From positions 1,116,001 through 1,180,000 of the forward strand of contig JARWIR010000091.1 of NCBI GenBank assembly GCA_029959085.1: a stretch of DNA of 64,000 bases, given 5' to 3'. The stretch comes from Nemophila menziesii. Taxonomy: Eukaryota > Streptophyta > Magnoliopsida > Boraginales > Hydrophyllaceae. The position numbers were made by a program, and so were the translations under genes. A model generated the notes under the pieces. The model had not been told where the DNA came from. It made no database searches and worked only from the letters and a program-made list of their open reading frames with translations. Shown here in pieces: positions 34,555-46,700 of this stretch (positions within the stretch are counted from its first letter, which is position 1; each line of letters opens with the position of its first letter).

Positions 34555-35885
34555 AGTATTTCAATGGCTGGAAGCCTATATGTAATTTCTTTAAAAGACC
34601 TGAAGCCTATACGTATTTTAGAAGGCGTGATATTGATATGTAATTTTAAAAGGGCTCGAACATTTTAATAAAATTCAAATGCCCCCAAAACTAAGATTAA
34701 TGTTGTAGACTCGACGTCTAAATTTTGATTAATATAGATGATACTATATGTAGATTTATTATCTTCCCGAAAAAATAAATATAATTGGTAAAACTTTGAG
34801 TAGCATAGGTGATTTGAACTTGAGGAATATAATCTATAATTCTATATATTTATTTATACTATACCAATAATTCTTGAAGAATATAATCTATAATTCTATA
34901 TTTTGTTATATATTATTCATATTCTACAATTTATAGGCCCGAAGCCAACATAGAATTTTGTATGCCAAAAGTATATAACAAAATTTAATAGGCCGGAAAC
35001 CTATCACGAATTTTATATGCTGGAAAAATAATACAAATTCATTGGCTCGAAGTTTAGAATACAATTTATATGCTTGAAGCATAGAAAAAAAATATATTAT
35101 CTAAAGGTATGAAGCCTATATCAAATTTTAAAGGCTTGAATTCTATGTCAATTTTGTTATAATTTCCACAACAGAATTGAGGAATGAAATCTTACTTCTA
35201 AAAGAAAAAAACCCGTTCATTCATCTCCTGAGGAGAACTTTATTGAATATAGATTATTACTCTCGTTTCACTGAAGTGACATGATATTGAATTCTTGAAT
35301 AATTGTATTTTTTAGAAGTGAATAAAATTGTAAGAACAAAGGCTACAACGAGTTCTATATGCTAGAAACATATACATAAATTTATATTCCTGAAGCTACA
35401 ACAATTTATAGGTCGAAAGCATAAGAGAAATTATATAGGCTCGAAACCTACATTGAAATATATACTAAATATATATGCCAAAAGTATATAAGAAAATTTA
35501 CAGGCTTGAAGTCTGCATCTTATATTATATGCCGGAAGTATAAAACAAATTTTACTGGCGCGAAACCTATATCAAATTTTATATGCCGGAAGTATATACC
35601 AAATTTTTTAGACTCGAAGTATAGAACACAATTTATATGCCCAAAGTATAGAACAAATTATCTAAAGAATTGAACCCAATATCTATTTTTAATGACTTGA
35701 AGCATATATCATCTTTTTTAAAGGCTCGAAGCCAGTTATATTTTTAAAAGATAAAGTCTGGATTAAATTTCAAAGACTCAAAACCTATATGGACTTTTAA
35801 AGGCTTGAAGGGTAGATTAAATTTTAACGACTCGAAATCTAAAATTCAAAGACTTGTAGTCTTAATTCAAATTTATGGGTTTGAA
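34555..35885. repeat. Degenerate array of GGCTCGAAGCCTATA-type units
   Basis: More than twenty imperfect units of roughly 30-50 bp contain (G)GC(T/C)(T/C)GAAGC(C/A)TA(T/G)A followed by an AT-rich spacer. Two unit types seem to alternate: one around GGCTCGAAGCCTA and one around ATGCC(A/G)GAAGTATA. No coding capacity. Confidence 0.65.
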
Positions 35886-38461
35886 GAAAAAAAGGTGCTA
35901 TATGATATAAAAAAAACTCACATGGATATCATGGATATTTAAGAATTGAATTGTGTCATATGTAAGACAATGATTTCATTCATAAAAATTACTTAAAATT
36001 AGGGGAAGATAAGTTGAACTAAATAATTCTATGAACTGCACCATATTTTGGGATAATTTGTTCAAAGTTTGCATGATAAAGGTTTCAACCTTGTAACCCC
36101 CCTTGTGAATTTTTAAAGTCTTGCCATTTGGACAATCTAATAATTTGTTAGTATAGTGGACAACATGAAATTTTAGTATAAGTTCAGGTACTACTGAAAA
36201 CTGAGGATATCAAACGGGCAAATGTAATATTTCCGGGTAGAGCAAAATATTTGTCTTCTTGTATCATATCATGCATATTCCCCTGAAGTAGCTATACCGC
36301 GAATAAAGTTTTTGCAAAATACTATGAGATTGTTTATCTCGTAAGCAAGCAAAGTAACAAATTATTGATATAAAAGTCATAATTCACGTTCCATTTACTC
36401 AATACTATTCCTTGAAGTGATTATAATTACATTCCCTAAAAGAATGCAATAATTTTCAAATGCGTATTAACATGAACATTGCGGGGAAAAAATTTGATTG
36501 AATAAAATTACATTTTTTGGCTCAAAACCATTCCTTGTAACAATTGTTGCATTTTTCAATCTATTTAAAAATGGACATGTAATCAAAGTTGTAGGGTTAC
36601 ATACAATTAAATATTGTATACACTGGTCAAAATTATTCATTATAGTGAATAAAACTGCATTTCCTTAAGAAAATGCTATTTCTTCTAATGTGTATTGGAA
36701 TCTACATGGCGGTGATCATAACTTCACCTGAGGTTGAAATCATGATGGTGTTGCAAAGTTTTCTTTGCAGGTATGTTTCCATAAAAAATATATATAATTT
36801 TATGTATATATGATTGTTTTTACTAGTACTGTTGGTAAATCAAAGTGATTAGAGAAAAAAAAGAGGCGATGACAACAATATTTACTGTGAAATAAAAGGA
36901 GAAGCTAAGCAAATAAAAAAGACGAGGTTAGTTATTTTATGAAAATACAAAGTATCCTTCTGAAATTCAGGGTTACCTAATTATTCTCCTGAAGTAGATA
37001 TTATTGTAGGTAGAAGTATTTTGAACAGGTATATGTTAAGACCTTTTACACATTCATGTCATGAAAATGCTCCTGAAGTAATAATATCGTAAGTAGAGTT
37101 TTATCCCAATATTATGGGTTAACATTACATTTTATTGTATACTATAACGTTTCATTCTTCGGAGTGAATGGAACTATATTCCCTGAAGTGAATGTAAACG
37201 TTATCATTATCTAAATAAATAGACGTGGGATGACAAAACAAGTGGGTTAATGTTGTATTCCTTGATTAGAAATTATTCCCTAGAGAGAATGGAATCACAT
37301 TCTCTGAAACAAATGCACCATTTTCAGCCTATATAAAAATTTACCCGGTAATGGAAATAATTGAGTGACTTAAATAATGATTAGCTAAAAACCATTCCTT
37401 GAAGTGAATGGAAGTGTATTTCAGGAAGAAATCGCAACGTCTTCCAATGTGTCTGGAATTGACATCTCTGTTACCCGAACTCCATACGAGGTTATGGTCA
37501 TGGAAAAATCGACTCTTGATTCCATAGTAGTTTGAATAATGTTAAGAAAAAAAAATCCTTACCACCAAAAGTGGAATAATAAGGAATATCTCGGAAGTAA
37601 AAGGTCACATATATTTAGTCATCACTAAATGATAACTATGAATGTTATCAATATAGTGGAACTATATACTTGTAGTTTACCTGTCGTACGCTAAACTATC
37701 TAGTCGATCTAATTAGAAGTTTTTGGATGCCCAAAAGTTATGTTAACTTGTGGTACAAAATTGACATAAATTGCAAATTATATTTCAAGTAAATCCTGAA
37801 AAAAATTACTAAATTTATAAGATATTTTTCGAAATGAGTGTTTTGTATAAACCAGACATGTCCGTAACAATGTATACTTCTTTGCATTATTTTTTAAAAG
37901 TCTCACTAGAATTGTGTATGAAAATAAAATTTGCTATTTCTTTGGGGTTGTATAATATACATATTCGAGCAGTTGAAACGTACATTGTGCAGAAGAAGAG
38001 ATGTCCCAATCCAAATAACTTTGTATTATTAAATGGTCGACCGCCTTCTTCTCCCGGGACACGATGATAAAATGCCTTTTTTTTTACGAAAAATCCTTAA
38101 TAAAAATTGACTTTTGTCCACCCCGAGTCTAAAATCCCCCCTCCCACAAGACAAAAGTTCACTCCTAAGCGTAAAATTAACCCACTAGTCCCCCGAAGAT
38201 TCATCTTGGATAAACCCCTAAATTTTCCACTTGTATTTTATCTTATTTAAAATTTGTTATATTTGGGGGTATTTAATAAGTGGTTGTCCTCTAATAAATT
38301 TTCCCATCCCTCCTTACTAACAATTAAATTGTCTCTAAGACCCACTGAATCAATCACCCAAAAAACAATTAAGAGTCTTTTCACCCCCTTAGTATCGAGG
38401 ATTGGATCCAAAACTATTTGTAAATATGTCTTAAATAAAAAAAATGACAATGAGTATATAT
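35886..38461. repeat. Decayed DNA with recurrent TTCCCTGAAGTGAATGGAA units
   Basis: Between 36270 and 37440 short units such as ATTCCCTGAAGTGAATG, ATTCCTTGAAGTGA and TCCTGAAGTA recur irregularly, often paired with TTTTC(A/C)A(A/G)(T/C)(G/C)T(G/A)T(A/T) stretches. I see no gene. From 37750 to 38461 nothing is recognisable apart from short frames without family resemblance. Confidence 0.5.
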
Positions 38462-39838
38462 TGTTGGCATATAGCCTCCCTTAATAGGTTGTTTTAATGT
38501 GACAAATCCTCTTGTGTTTACTGTGCTAATTACTCTTGTTATATACATTCTATCTTGCACTATTGTTCATCAAAAACACTTTACATATCATTCTTATTAT
38601 ATCTCATTACATATACTTTTATTCATATCTTTATATACATTGAGATATAGCCTTTATGATCAACTGCAAAGTTTATAAGAATGATGTTATCTACAACTTT
38701 CGTGAAGAAGATTTACTGATCCGAGCATCAAAGCAAAAGTTATATCTATCAAAGATGTTTGGTGCGGTACACCGGACCAAGGGTGCGGTACACCAGACTT
38801 AGGGTGCGGACCAGGGCACGGTGCATGGCTAGCCCGCCAGAAGATAGAAAATCTAACCGTTGAAGGTGCGGTACACCGCACAAGACCCGCGGTACACCGC
38901 AGGGAAGTTTTTTCTGCACAAAGTTTAAGTCATAAGAAATATATCCGTTGGGAGATTAATAGATCCGTTGGACACAAGCTTTATGACCGTTGGAAGCAAT
39001 TTTCAGCTATAAAATGAAGGTCTTTCAAGGCTACAACTACACCAACTAATCACAAACATTAAGAAGCTTAATTATTATCATTCAAGAAGGTGTCAAGGGC
39101 TATACATTGTGAAAATCAATCTTAGTGAGCTTAAAAGTCTTATCCAACTCATTCAAGGAGTTAATCAAATAAGCCACAAAAGTTCTATCTACTCAAAAGG
39201 AGTTCTTTCATGCTTAGTGTCATATCTACTCTATTAGGAGATTGTTAGCAAAGTTATTTCACCCTTCAAACACTTTGTATTTATCCTCTTAAGTCTAGTT
39301 CTTGTAATAGATAGATTAAGAGAGAATTAGAGTATCGGGAGTATACTCGGTGTCCTTGTGTTGCGATAGCACAAGTGTTTGTCCTTCGTGGTATCGAAGA
39401 GGTTGTAAGGGTTATTGTGTTCTCGACCCGGTTAAGAGAGACACGGGATCTTAGTGAAAAGCTTGAAATCCTAAGGAGGCTTCCTTAGGTAGTGGATGTA
39501 GGGATAACCGAACCACTATACATCGTTGTGTACTTTCTATCCCTACTCTATTTATTTTCCGCACCTTATATGTTTGATGATATGCTAGCATGAATATTGT
39601 GATATTGATTATCTATCTTATCTAACTTAGATCATCTAGCATAGTAAGAGAATAGAAATTCGATTTACTTGTTTAACTTATATATCAAACCTCTAACTTA
39701 TCCATTGCATGATCCCTTAAGAGTTTGATATATTAGTTGACTTAGAAGTTTCTCTTTAAAACTTATAATTGTCCAAAATATTTTTAATTAGGCATTAATC
39801 TTATTAGTAATCCTATTCACCCCCCTCTAGGACTTTCA
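38462..39838 (+). repeat. 5' LTR of the Sirevirus-type element
   Basis: It is 1377 bp, begins TGTTGGCATA and ends GGACTTTCA. It carries palindromes at 38764, 38785, 38868 and 38889, two pairs each exactly 21 bp apart, and a TATAAAAT box at 39008-39015 about 100 bp downstream of them. The second pair is the perfect form GCGGTACACCGC. Confidence 0.95.
39008..39015 (+). promoter_or_regulatory. LTR promoter TATA box
   Basis: TATAAAAT lies downstream of the two palindrome pairs and upstream of an A/C-rich stretch where transcription would start. The copy in the 3' LTR is identical (44545-44552 region). Confidence 0.6.
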
Positions 39839-39840
39839 AT

Positions 39841-39852
39841 TGGTATCAGAGC
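39841..39852 (+). other. Primer-binding site (initiator tRNA-Met)
   Basis: TGGTATCAGAGC lies two bases after the 5' LTR. It is complementary to the 3' end of plant initiator methionine tRNA, the usual primer for Ty1/copia elements. Confidence 0.95.
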
Positions 39853-39895
39853 CTAACTCTACGTGAATAGCTTAATCGTTAGTAGAGTAAACGAT

Positions 39896-40948
39896 ATGGA
39901 ATTTAATCTTTTGGAAGAGTCGTCTTCTACCCGACCTCCACTTTTTGTAGGAACTTACTATTTTGCTTGGAGAACAAAAATGGAGGAATTTATCAAAGCC
40001 GAAGATCCCGATCAATGGAGAATTGTTATGGAAGGTCCATTCATTCCATACAAAGAGGAGTTAAATGAAGCGGGAGTTCTTAAGTTAAATCAAGAAGAAA
40101 AAGATTATGATGAACTCACCGATGAGGATAATGCTAAGCTCACTCAAAATGCAAAACCGATGTACACTCTAATTTGTGGAATATCCGAAGAGATTTTCTC
40201 ACAAATGTTAGATTGTAATTCCGCAAAAGAGTTTTGGGATCGTTTGGAGTTTCTATACGGAATTGTCGAGAATGACGAAGAAAAAGAAAGCTTAATCCAT
40301 GATGAATCTCATGACAATCCTAAACCAAACCATGAGGTAGCAATCTATCCTAACTCTTTGTCACCTCCATATAATTATGATGATATTAGGCATATTTCAT
40401 CCCTTCTAAAAATTCTTGATTCTCAAATCCATTTGAATAATCTTATGTTGGAAAAAGCTAAAGTTGAACAAAAGAATTGTTTTAATTGTTGTATCACTTT
40501 AGATGATATCCTAGGAAATACTAAAAACCCTTGTTTTGAAAATATTTTCTTTTCAAATAAAAGTCAACATCCTATGAAGAAAAATATAGAAGGTTTTGAA
40601 AAAGTGGATGAAGCATTTTCCCTTGCTCTTAAAACCTTAGAAAATCATCCCTATTTAAATGTCACTCCATTTGATGAAAATGATCTTTTTAAAGAAAAAT
40701 TGTTTTTGAGTGAAAATTTGATTTTACAAAACAATGAGAAAAATTCGTGTTCAAAACTTTCTCATGATATTTCTATTCGAAAAATAAATACTTGTAAATA
40801 TTGTCGTAAACCCGGTCATCATGTTTCTACGTGTCATTACCACAAACAACTTGAATACGGGTCTCTAATACACTCGTGGGAAAAACCGACATGGTTCGTG
40901 AAAAGTACTAATCGTGTTCCCGGATCCACTCCACCTCGGATACCATAG
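39896..40948 (+). CDS. Sirevirus-type Gag protein
   Basis: The frame starts with ATG at 39896 (MEFNLLEESS), 44 bases after the PBS, and encodes 350 residues. The N-terminal part (PPLFVGTYYFAWRTKMEEFI, then YTLICGISEEIFSQM and CNSAKEFWDRLE) is the DUF4219/UBN2-type copia capsid. A zinc knuckle CX2CX4HX4C (CKYCRKPGHHVSTC) lies about 50 residues from the end. The frame ends normally soon after it, so this is a separate gag and not a gag-pol fusion. The protein would assemble particles and bind element RNA. An intact frame fits the young insertion age. Confidence 0.9.
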   Translation: MEFNLLEESSSTRPPLFVGTYYFAWRTKMEEFIKAEDPDQWRIVMEGPFIPYKEELNEAGVLKLNQEEKDYDELTDEDNAKLTQNAKPMYTLICGISEEIFSQMLDCNSAKEFWDRLEFLYGIVENDEEKESLIHDESHDNPKPNHEVAIYPNSLSPPYNYDDIRHISSLLKILDSQIHLNNLMLEKAKVEQKNCFNCCITLDDILGNTKNPCFENIFFSNKSQHPMKKNIEGFEKVDEAFSLALKTLENHPYLNVTPFDENDLFKEKLFLSENLILQNNEKNSCSKLSHDISIRKINTCKYCRKPGHHVSTCHYHKQLEYGSLIHSWEKPTWFVKSTNRVPGSTPPRIP

Positions 40949-41719
40949 TAATATTCATTGTAGGTGTTGAGCGTGAAGAAAATGGAATAATATACAAAAA
41001 GACGCTCAAATCTCGTAAAAGAAAAATCCGGTGAATTCTTTCCTTCTTTTCTTTTCTAGTTTGTGTTTTATTATGTGTTTATGTGCTTTATCCTCTATGT
41101 GTTAATATCTTGTGAGTCTTGACCTTTTCATGCTTAAAATTGCTTTGTTTTTACATTGGGTCTTTTTGTACTTTTTAGAAAATATAGGGGTATTTGTGAA
41201 ATAAACTGTTTTATTTGTTTTCGGGATTTCCTTGTTGTATCTTTTCAAAACAAAAATTATTTTGTAAGTTTTATACCATTCCGAATCTATTGGGGAGGTT
41301 TCGAATGAGTTTCGGGAGTTTTTAGACAACCAAAAAAAATCCGTTTTTAGTGCCTTCGACGAGCGTTTATGCGGTGCACCGCACCACTTCCGCGGTACAC
41401 CGCGATCCAGGGTTTATATCTTTGTTACTTTTCCTTTATTTTTCGTCCAGTTTATTCGCAACCTAAATTCTACAGTGCGGTACACCGCACAGTTGACGCG
41501 GTACACCGCGGAATAGGGTTTCGTCTGGTTTTAAAACCCGTCAGTTTCCTTTTATCCTTCATTCCCTCTTTAAACATAAACCATACCCGCCTTCTACCTC
41601 TCTCCTGCGATTTCCGGCGATAGCCACCTCAAATCCGCCGCCTAAGCTCTACTTTCTCCACCAAATCACTCCCTTTTCTCTCTCCTTCATTCCTACTTCA
41701 TTACCCAGTTCATTCCACC
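40949..41719 (+). promoter_or_regulatory. Inter-ORF region with two palindrome pairs, leader of ORF2
   Basis: The first 400 bases are AT-rich and hold no pol remnant that I can read. At 41371, 41392, 41477 and 41498 lie four 12-bp palindromes (GCGGTGCACCGC, then GCGGTACACCGC three times), again as two pairs spaced 21 bp. A CT-rich leader (41555-41719) runs into CCACCATGG. The layout mirrors the LTR promoter and suggests an internal promoter or shared RNA structure. Confidence 0.55.
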
Positions 41720-42886
41720 ATGGTTAGAGCCAAGAAGACAGCTGCTGCTCCAAGAAAAACCTCCGCCGCCAGAGCCTCCTCCAGCCGCCGCCGTGCACCA
41801 TCACCGGCGAGGTCTCCTACACCACCTCCACTCCGGCCATTCGAGCCTCTTCCGGGTAGAACCATAAATGCTTCAGCTTTTCCTTCCGGTGATGATTCTC
41901 TCTACCAACTCCTTTCTTTTCAAGGTTGTCATAATATTTTTCGTTATTCGGGAAGTCATTTAGCTAATGGATTAATTGAAGAATTTTACACGAACTTTGA
42001 ATATAATTGTGCAAATAATTCGATTAAATCTAGAGTTTCGGGTATGAATTTACGCTTAAAGTTAAATGATTTATGTGCACGTTATGATATTCCTACCGAT
42101 GGTTTTAGTGGTTTTTGGTCTAATGGATGGGATGGATCGGGTCTTGATGTGGTAGCACAAAATGATGTCAATGAATTCGTAACTAGTAGGATGCTAGTTC
42201 GAGATGGTAATTGGAATATACGGAATTTTGATCCGGAGTTTATAGTGGCTCATAAATTCCTTATTTCGGCCGTGATACCTAAAGACAAACATGATGCTAA
42301 GTTGATTCCATATGAGGCTTACCTTTTATATCTAATTTTTGCTAGACAACGAATCAACATTATTGCTATAATGTTCAAGTGGATGAATCACGCTAGGGCA
42401 TCAAGGGATAAAGTTCCTTATGGTATTTTTCTTACCGAACTTTTTGAAAATAATGGCATTTCTTTTGGCGGTACTAGTGTGAAATCAATCGATAAGGTTT
42501 GGTGCTTTGATTACAACACTATTAAGAGAATGAAATTCGCAATCTATAATAATACTTATGTATCGTGCTTACGTGTTAGTCGAATTTCGGATGCATCTAT
42601 TCGTAATCGTATCTTATCCGCAAAAGAGGGAACTACCGGTCCGGCTTTTGACTCGCTCGAGCTTTTGGAAAACCCGGCCCCACAAGACCCCGCTCCTAAT
42701 CCTAATGCCGCTTCATCCTCTAATCCTACTCCCGGTGATAATTCCTCCTCAAATTCCCGTCTCGATCAATTCATGGCTTATATAACTCAAAGGCTTGATA
42801 CCTTGGAAAATAAGCTTGATGCTATTCATGAAAAGATTGATTGTTCGGGTCGCCGTTCGCGTTCTAGGAGTCATTCCCCTCGTTGA
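41720..42886 (+). CDS. Second ORF of the Sirevirus-type element, putative plant transposon protein
   Basis: This intact 388-residue ORF has its ATG in an excellent context (CCACCATGG). The N-terminus is basic and Ala/Ser/Pro-rich (RAKKTAAAPRK...SSRRRAPSPARSPTPPPL). Residues about 55-300 form a globular domain with LLSFQGCHNIF, LIEEFYTNFEYN, LKLNDLCARYDIP and FIVAHKFLISAVIPK, resembling the family called putative plant transposon protein found inside plant LTR elements. A Pro/Asn/Ser linker, a heptad-like helix (LDQFMAYITQRLDTLENKLDAIHEKI) and an Arg/Ser tail (RRSRSRSHS) follow. Basic termini suggest a nuclear, nucleic-acid-binding protein. No transmembrane segment is evident, so it does not look like an envelope protein. 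Function is unknown. Confidence 0.75.
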   Translation: MVRAKKTAAAPRKTSAARASSSRRRAPSPARSPTPPPLRPFEPLPGRTINASAFPSGDDSLYQLLSFQGCHNIFRYSGSHLANGLIEEFYTNFEYNCANNSIKSRVSGMNLRLKLNDLCARYDIPTDGFSGFWSNGWDGSGLDVVAQNDVNEFVTSRMLVRDGNWNIRNFDPEFIVAHKFLISAVIPKDKHDAKLIPYEAYLLYLIFARQRINIIAIMFKWMNHARASRDKVPYGIFLTELFENNGISFGGTSVKSIDKVWCFDYNTIKRMKFAIYNNTYVSCLRVSRISDASIRNRILSAKEGTTGPAFDSLELLENPAPQDPAPNPNAASSSNPTPGDNSSSNSRLDQFMAYITQRLDTLENKLDAIHEKIDCSGRRSRSRSHSPR

Positions 42887-43996
42887 GCCTATCCCGTTGC
42901 TTACTTATGATTTCCTTCTTTTTATGCTTTCTTAACCTTGGTTTTAATTGTGTCTTATTTTGGATGTTTAGGATTATTAGTTATGTTTGATTATGCTTTG
43001 AATGCTTTGGATCCATGTTTTGGATATTTAGGATTTTATTGCTATTTGGTTTTTATTATTTGCTATGATTTGGATATTTGGTTTAGTATGCTTTGTTTTA
43101 AATTTGGATATTTGATGTTTAGATGCTTAAATTTTATGTTTTGGATTTTATATTGTTGTGTTGATGTTGCTAACCTTTTTTCTTTATTAATCCTTGATCT
43201 TATTCATTATTGCGTTATGGTCCCTATAGTTTGATCAAATTACTCTTAGCTCTTCAAATGTTTGAAAATTACACTTAGGTCTCTAAAAGTTTTTCAAATT
43301 GCTTTTTAATCCCTAAACTTTTGAAGAATGCATTTTGACCCCTATACTTTTCAAAGATTAAATTTTACCCCTTATTTTTTTAAAATCGTTTCAAATATTC
43401 TTATTAGTAAAAAGGGGAGAAATTATAGGTCAAACTTTTACAAAATTGAAACAAACACTCTATGCATTTTGTGAGGGGGAGTTTTTCTTAAATTATCTTT
43501 AAAAACTCAAATGCTCAGGTTAAATCGTTTATACTAATTGTTTATCTCATAATTGCACTAATCGTTTGTGTTGTTAGAAAGCGTATAAGATGAAACTCTA
43601 TCGATCAAGAAGTTGGTAAAATGTCTCTATCCCTTAGTTCTTGCTTTACAATTGTCGATCTTTGTGCATCTCCAATTAAATTTGTTTTAATCACTCTAAA
43701 CTCTTGCACTCCTTAGAACCGTTGTTTAAAATCTATTCACTTGAGTTTTAGCTCTTCTATTTTTTAGTTGTTTTTATTACCCCGTCTTTTTGATGAAGAC
43801 AAAGGGGGAGAAATATGTGCACTAAAACTTTCAAAATTGCACCTTTTAAATTCTCACAAATGCATTTCATATCTTATATTCATTTTTACTTAAATGCTTA
43901 TTGTGAGGGGGAGCTTAATTTCATTAGAGCTTAAACTTTCATATCATTCCTAAGGTGTTTTAGTGAAGGATTTGTCATCATCAAAAAGGGGGAGAT
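42887..43996 (+). other. 3' untranslated region with multiple polypurine tracts
   Basis: Five purine tracts occur: AAAAAGGGGAGAAA (about 43410), GAGGGGGAG (about 43475), AAAGGGGGAGAAAT (about 43801), GAGGGGGAG (about 43906) and AAAAAGGGGGAGA (43983-43995), the last directly before the 3' LTR. Stretches near 43205-43400 repeat a GGTCCCTA(A/T)A(C/G)TTT-like motif. The region between is T-rich with no ORF of note. Confidence 0.85.
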
Positions 43997-45374
43997 TGTT
44001 GGCATATAGCCTCCCTTAATAGGTTGTTTTAATGTGACAAATCCTCTTGTGTTTAGTGTGCTAATTACTCTTGTTATATACATTCTATCTTGCACTATTG
44101 TTCATCAAAAACACTTTACATATCATTCTTATTATATCTCATTACATATACTTTTATCCATATCTTTATATACATTGAGATATAGCCTTTATGATCAACT
44201 GCAAAGTCTATAAGAATGATGTTATCTACAACTTTCGTGAAGAAGATTTAATGATCCGAGCATCAAAGCAAAAGTTATATCTATCAAAGATGTTTGGTGC
44301 GGCACACCGGACCAAGGGTGCGGTACACCGGACTTAGGGTGCGGACCAGGGCACGGTGCATGGCTAGCCCGCCAAAAGATAGAAAATCTAACCGTTGAAG
44401 GTGCGGTACACCGCACAAGACCCGCGGTACACCGCAGGGAAGGTATTTCTGCACAAAGTTTAAGTCATAAGAAATATATCCATTGGGAGATTAATAGATC
44501 CGTTGGACACAAGCCTTATGACCGTTGGAAGCAATTTTCAGCTATAAAATGAAGGTCTTTCAAGGCTACAACTACACCAACTAATCACAAACATTAAGAA
44601 GCTTAATTGTTATCATTCAAGAAGGTGTCAAGAGCTATACATTGTGAAAATCAATCTTAGTGAACTTAAAAGTCTTATCCAACTCATTCAAGGAGTTAAT
44701 CGAATAAGCCACAAAAGTTCTATCTACTCAAAAGGAGTTCTTTCATGCTTAGTGTCATATCTACTCTATTAGGAGATTGTTAGCAAAGTTATTTCACCCT
44801 TCAAACACTTTGTATTTATCCTCTTAAGTCTAGTTCTTGTAATAGATAGATTAAGAGAGAATTAGAGTATCGGGAGTATACTCGGTGTCCTTGTGTTGCG
44901 ATAGCACAAGTGTTTGTCCTTCGTGGTATCGAAGAGGTTGTAAGGGTTATTGTGTTCTCGACCCGGTTAAGAGAGACACGGGATCTTAGTGAAAAGCTTG
45001 AAATCCTAAGGAGGCTTCCTTAGGTAGTGGATGTAGGGATAACCGAACCACTATACATCGTTGTGTACTTTCTATTCCTACTCTATTTATTTTCCGCACC
45101 TTATATGTTTGATGATATGCTAGCATGAATATTGTGATATTGATTATCTATCTTATCTAACTTAGATCATCTAGCATAGTAAGAGAATAGAAATTCGATT
45201 TACTTGTTTAACTTATATATCAAACCTCTAACTTATCCATTGCATGATCCCTTAAGAGTTTGATATATTAGTTGACTTAGAAGTTTCTCTTTAAAACTTA
45301 TAATTGTCCAAAATATTTTTAATTAGGCATTAATCTTATTAGTAATCCTATTCACCCCCCCTCTAGGACTTTCA
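43997..45374 (+). repeat. 3' LTR of the Sirevirus-type element
   Basis: It is 1378 bp, TGTTGGCATA to GGACTTTCA. Palindromes lie at 44299 (variant GCGGCACACC), 44320, 44403 and 44424, with the 21-bp pairing of the 5' LTR preserved. The right flank is the target duplicate TATAT. Confidence 0.95.
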
Positions 45375-45379
45375 TATAT

Positions 45380-46435
<1,056 letters not shown>

Positions 46436-46439
46436 GCGA

Positions 46440-46700
46440 ATTTGATACTATTAGTTCTTGATTTATGTAGAAATTAATACTTTAGGTCCCTGATTTATGT
46501 GAAAATTGGTACTTTAGGTCCCTGATTTATGTGAAAATTGATACTTTAGGTCCTTAATTTATATGGAAATTGATACTTTTTGTCCCTATTTTATGGAAAA
46601 TTTATACTATTAGACCTTGAGTAAGGTGAATTGATACTTTAAGTCCCTGATTTGTGTCGAAAATGAGACTTTAGGTCCCTGATTTGTCTGGAAATCGAGA
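46440..46700. repeat. 32-bp minisatellite with AGGTCCCTGATTTATGTG
   Basis: About eight units with a period of 31-32 bp, each close to GATACTTTAGGTCCCTGATT plus TATGTGAAAATT. Degeneration grows toward the right end. A reversed piece (GGGACCTAAAGTATCAATTT) lies at about 46880. Confidence 0.85.

Larger units (their letters stand above)
38462..45374 (+). mobile_element. Complete non-autonomous Sirevirus-type LTR retrotransposon
   Basis: Two direct LTRs (38462-39838 and 43997-45374) flank an internal region with tRNA-iMet PBS, gag, a second ORF and five polypurine tracts. The 5-bp target duplication TATAT is present at 38457-38461 and 45375-45379. By eye the LTRs differ at about 16 positions plus one C-run length difference, about 1.2%, which implies a young insertion. 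Multiple AAAGGGGGAGA tracts upstream of the 3' LTR and repeated palindromes in the LTR are recorded hallmarks of Sireviruses. Protease, integrase, RT and RNase H are entirely absent. Confidence 0.93.

Noticed and set aside
38687..38881. 64-residue frame in the LTR, repeated at 44222-44416
   Set aside because: It lies antisense to the LTR promoter and palindromes; identity between the copies only reflects LTR identity.
41720..42886. Envelope-like gene of a retrovirus-like Sirevirus
   Set aside because: No signal peptide or transmembrane segment is visible and both termini are strongly basic, so an envelope function is not supported.
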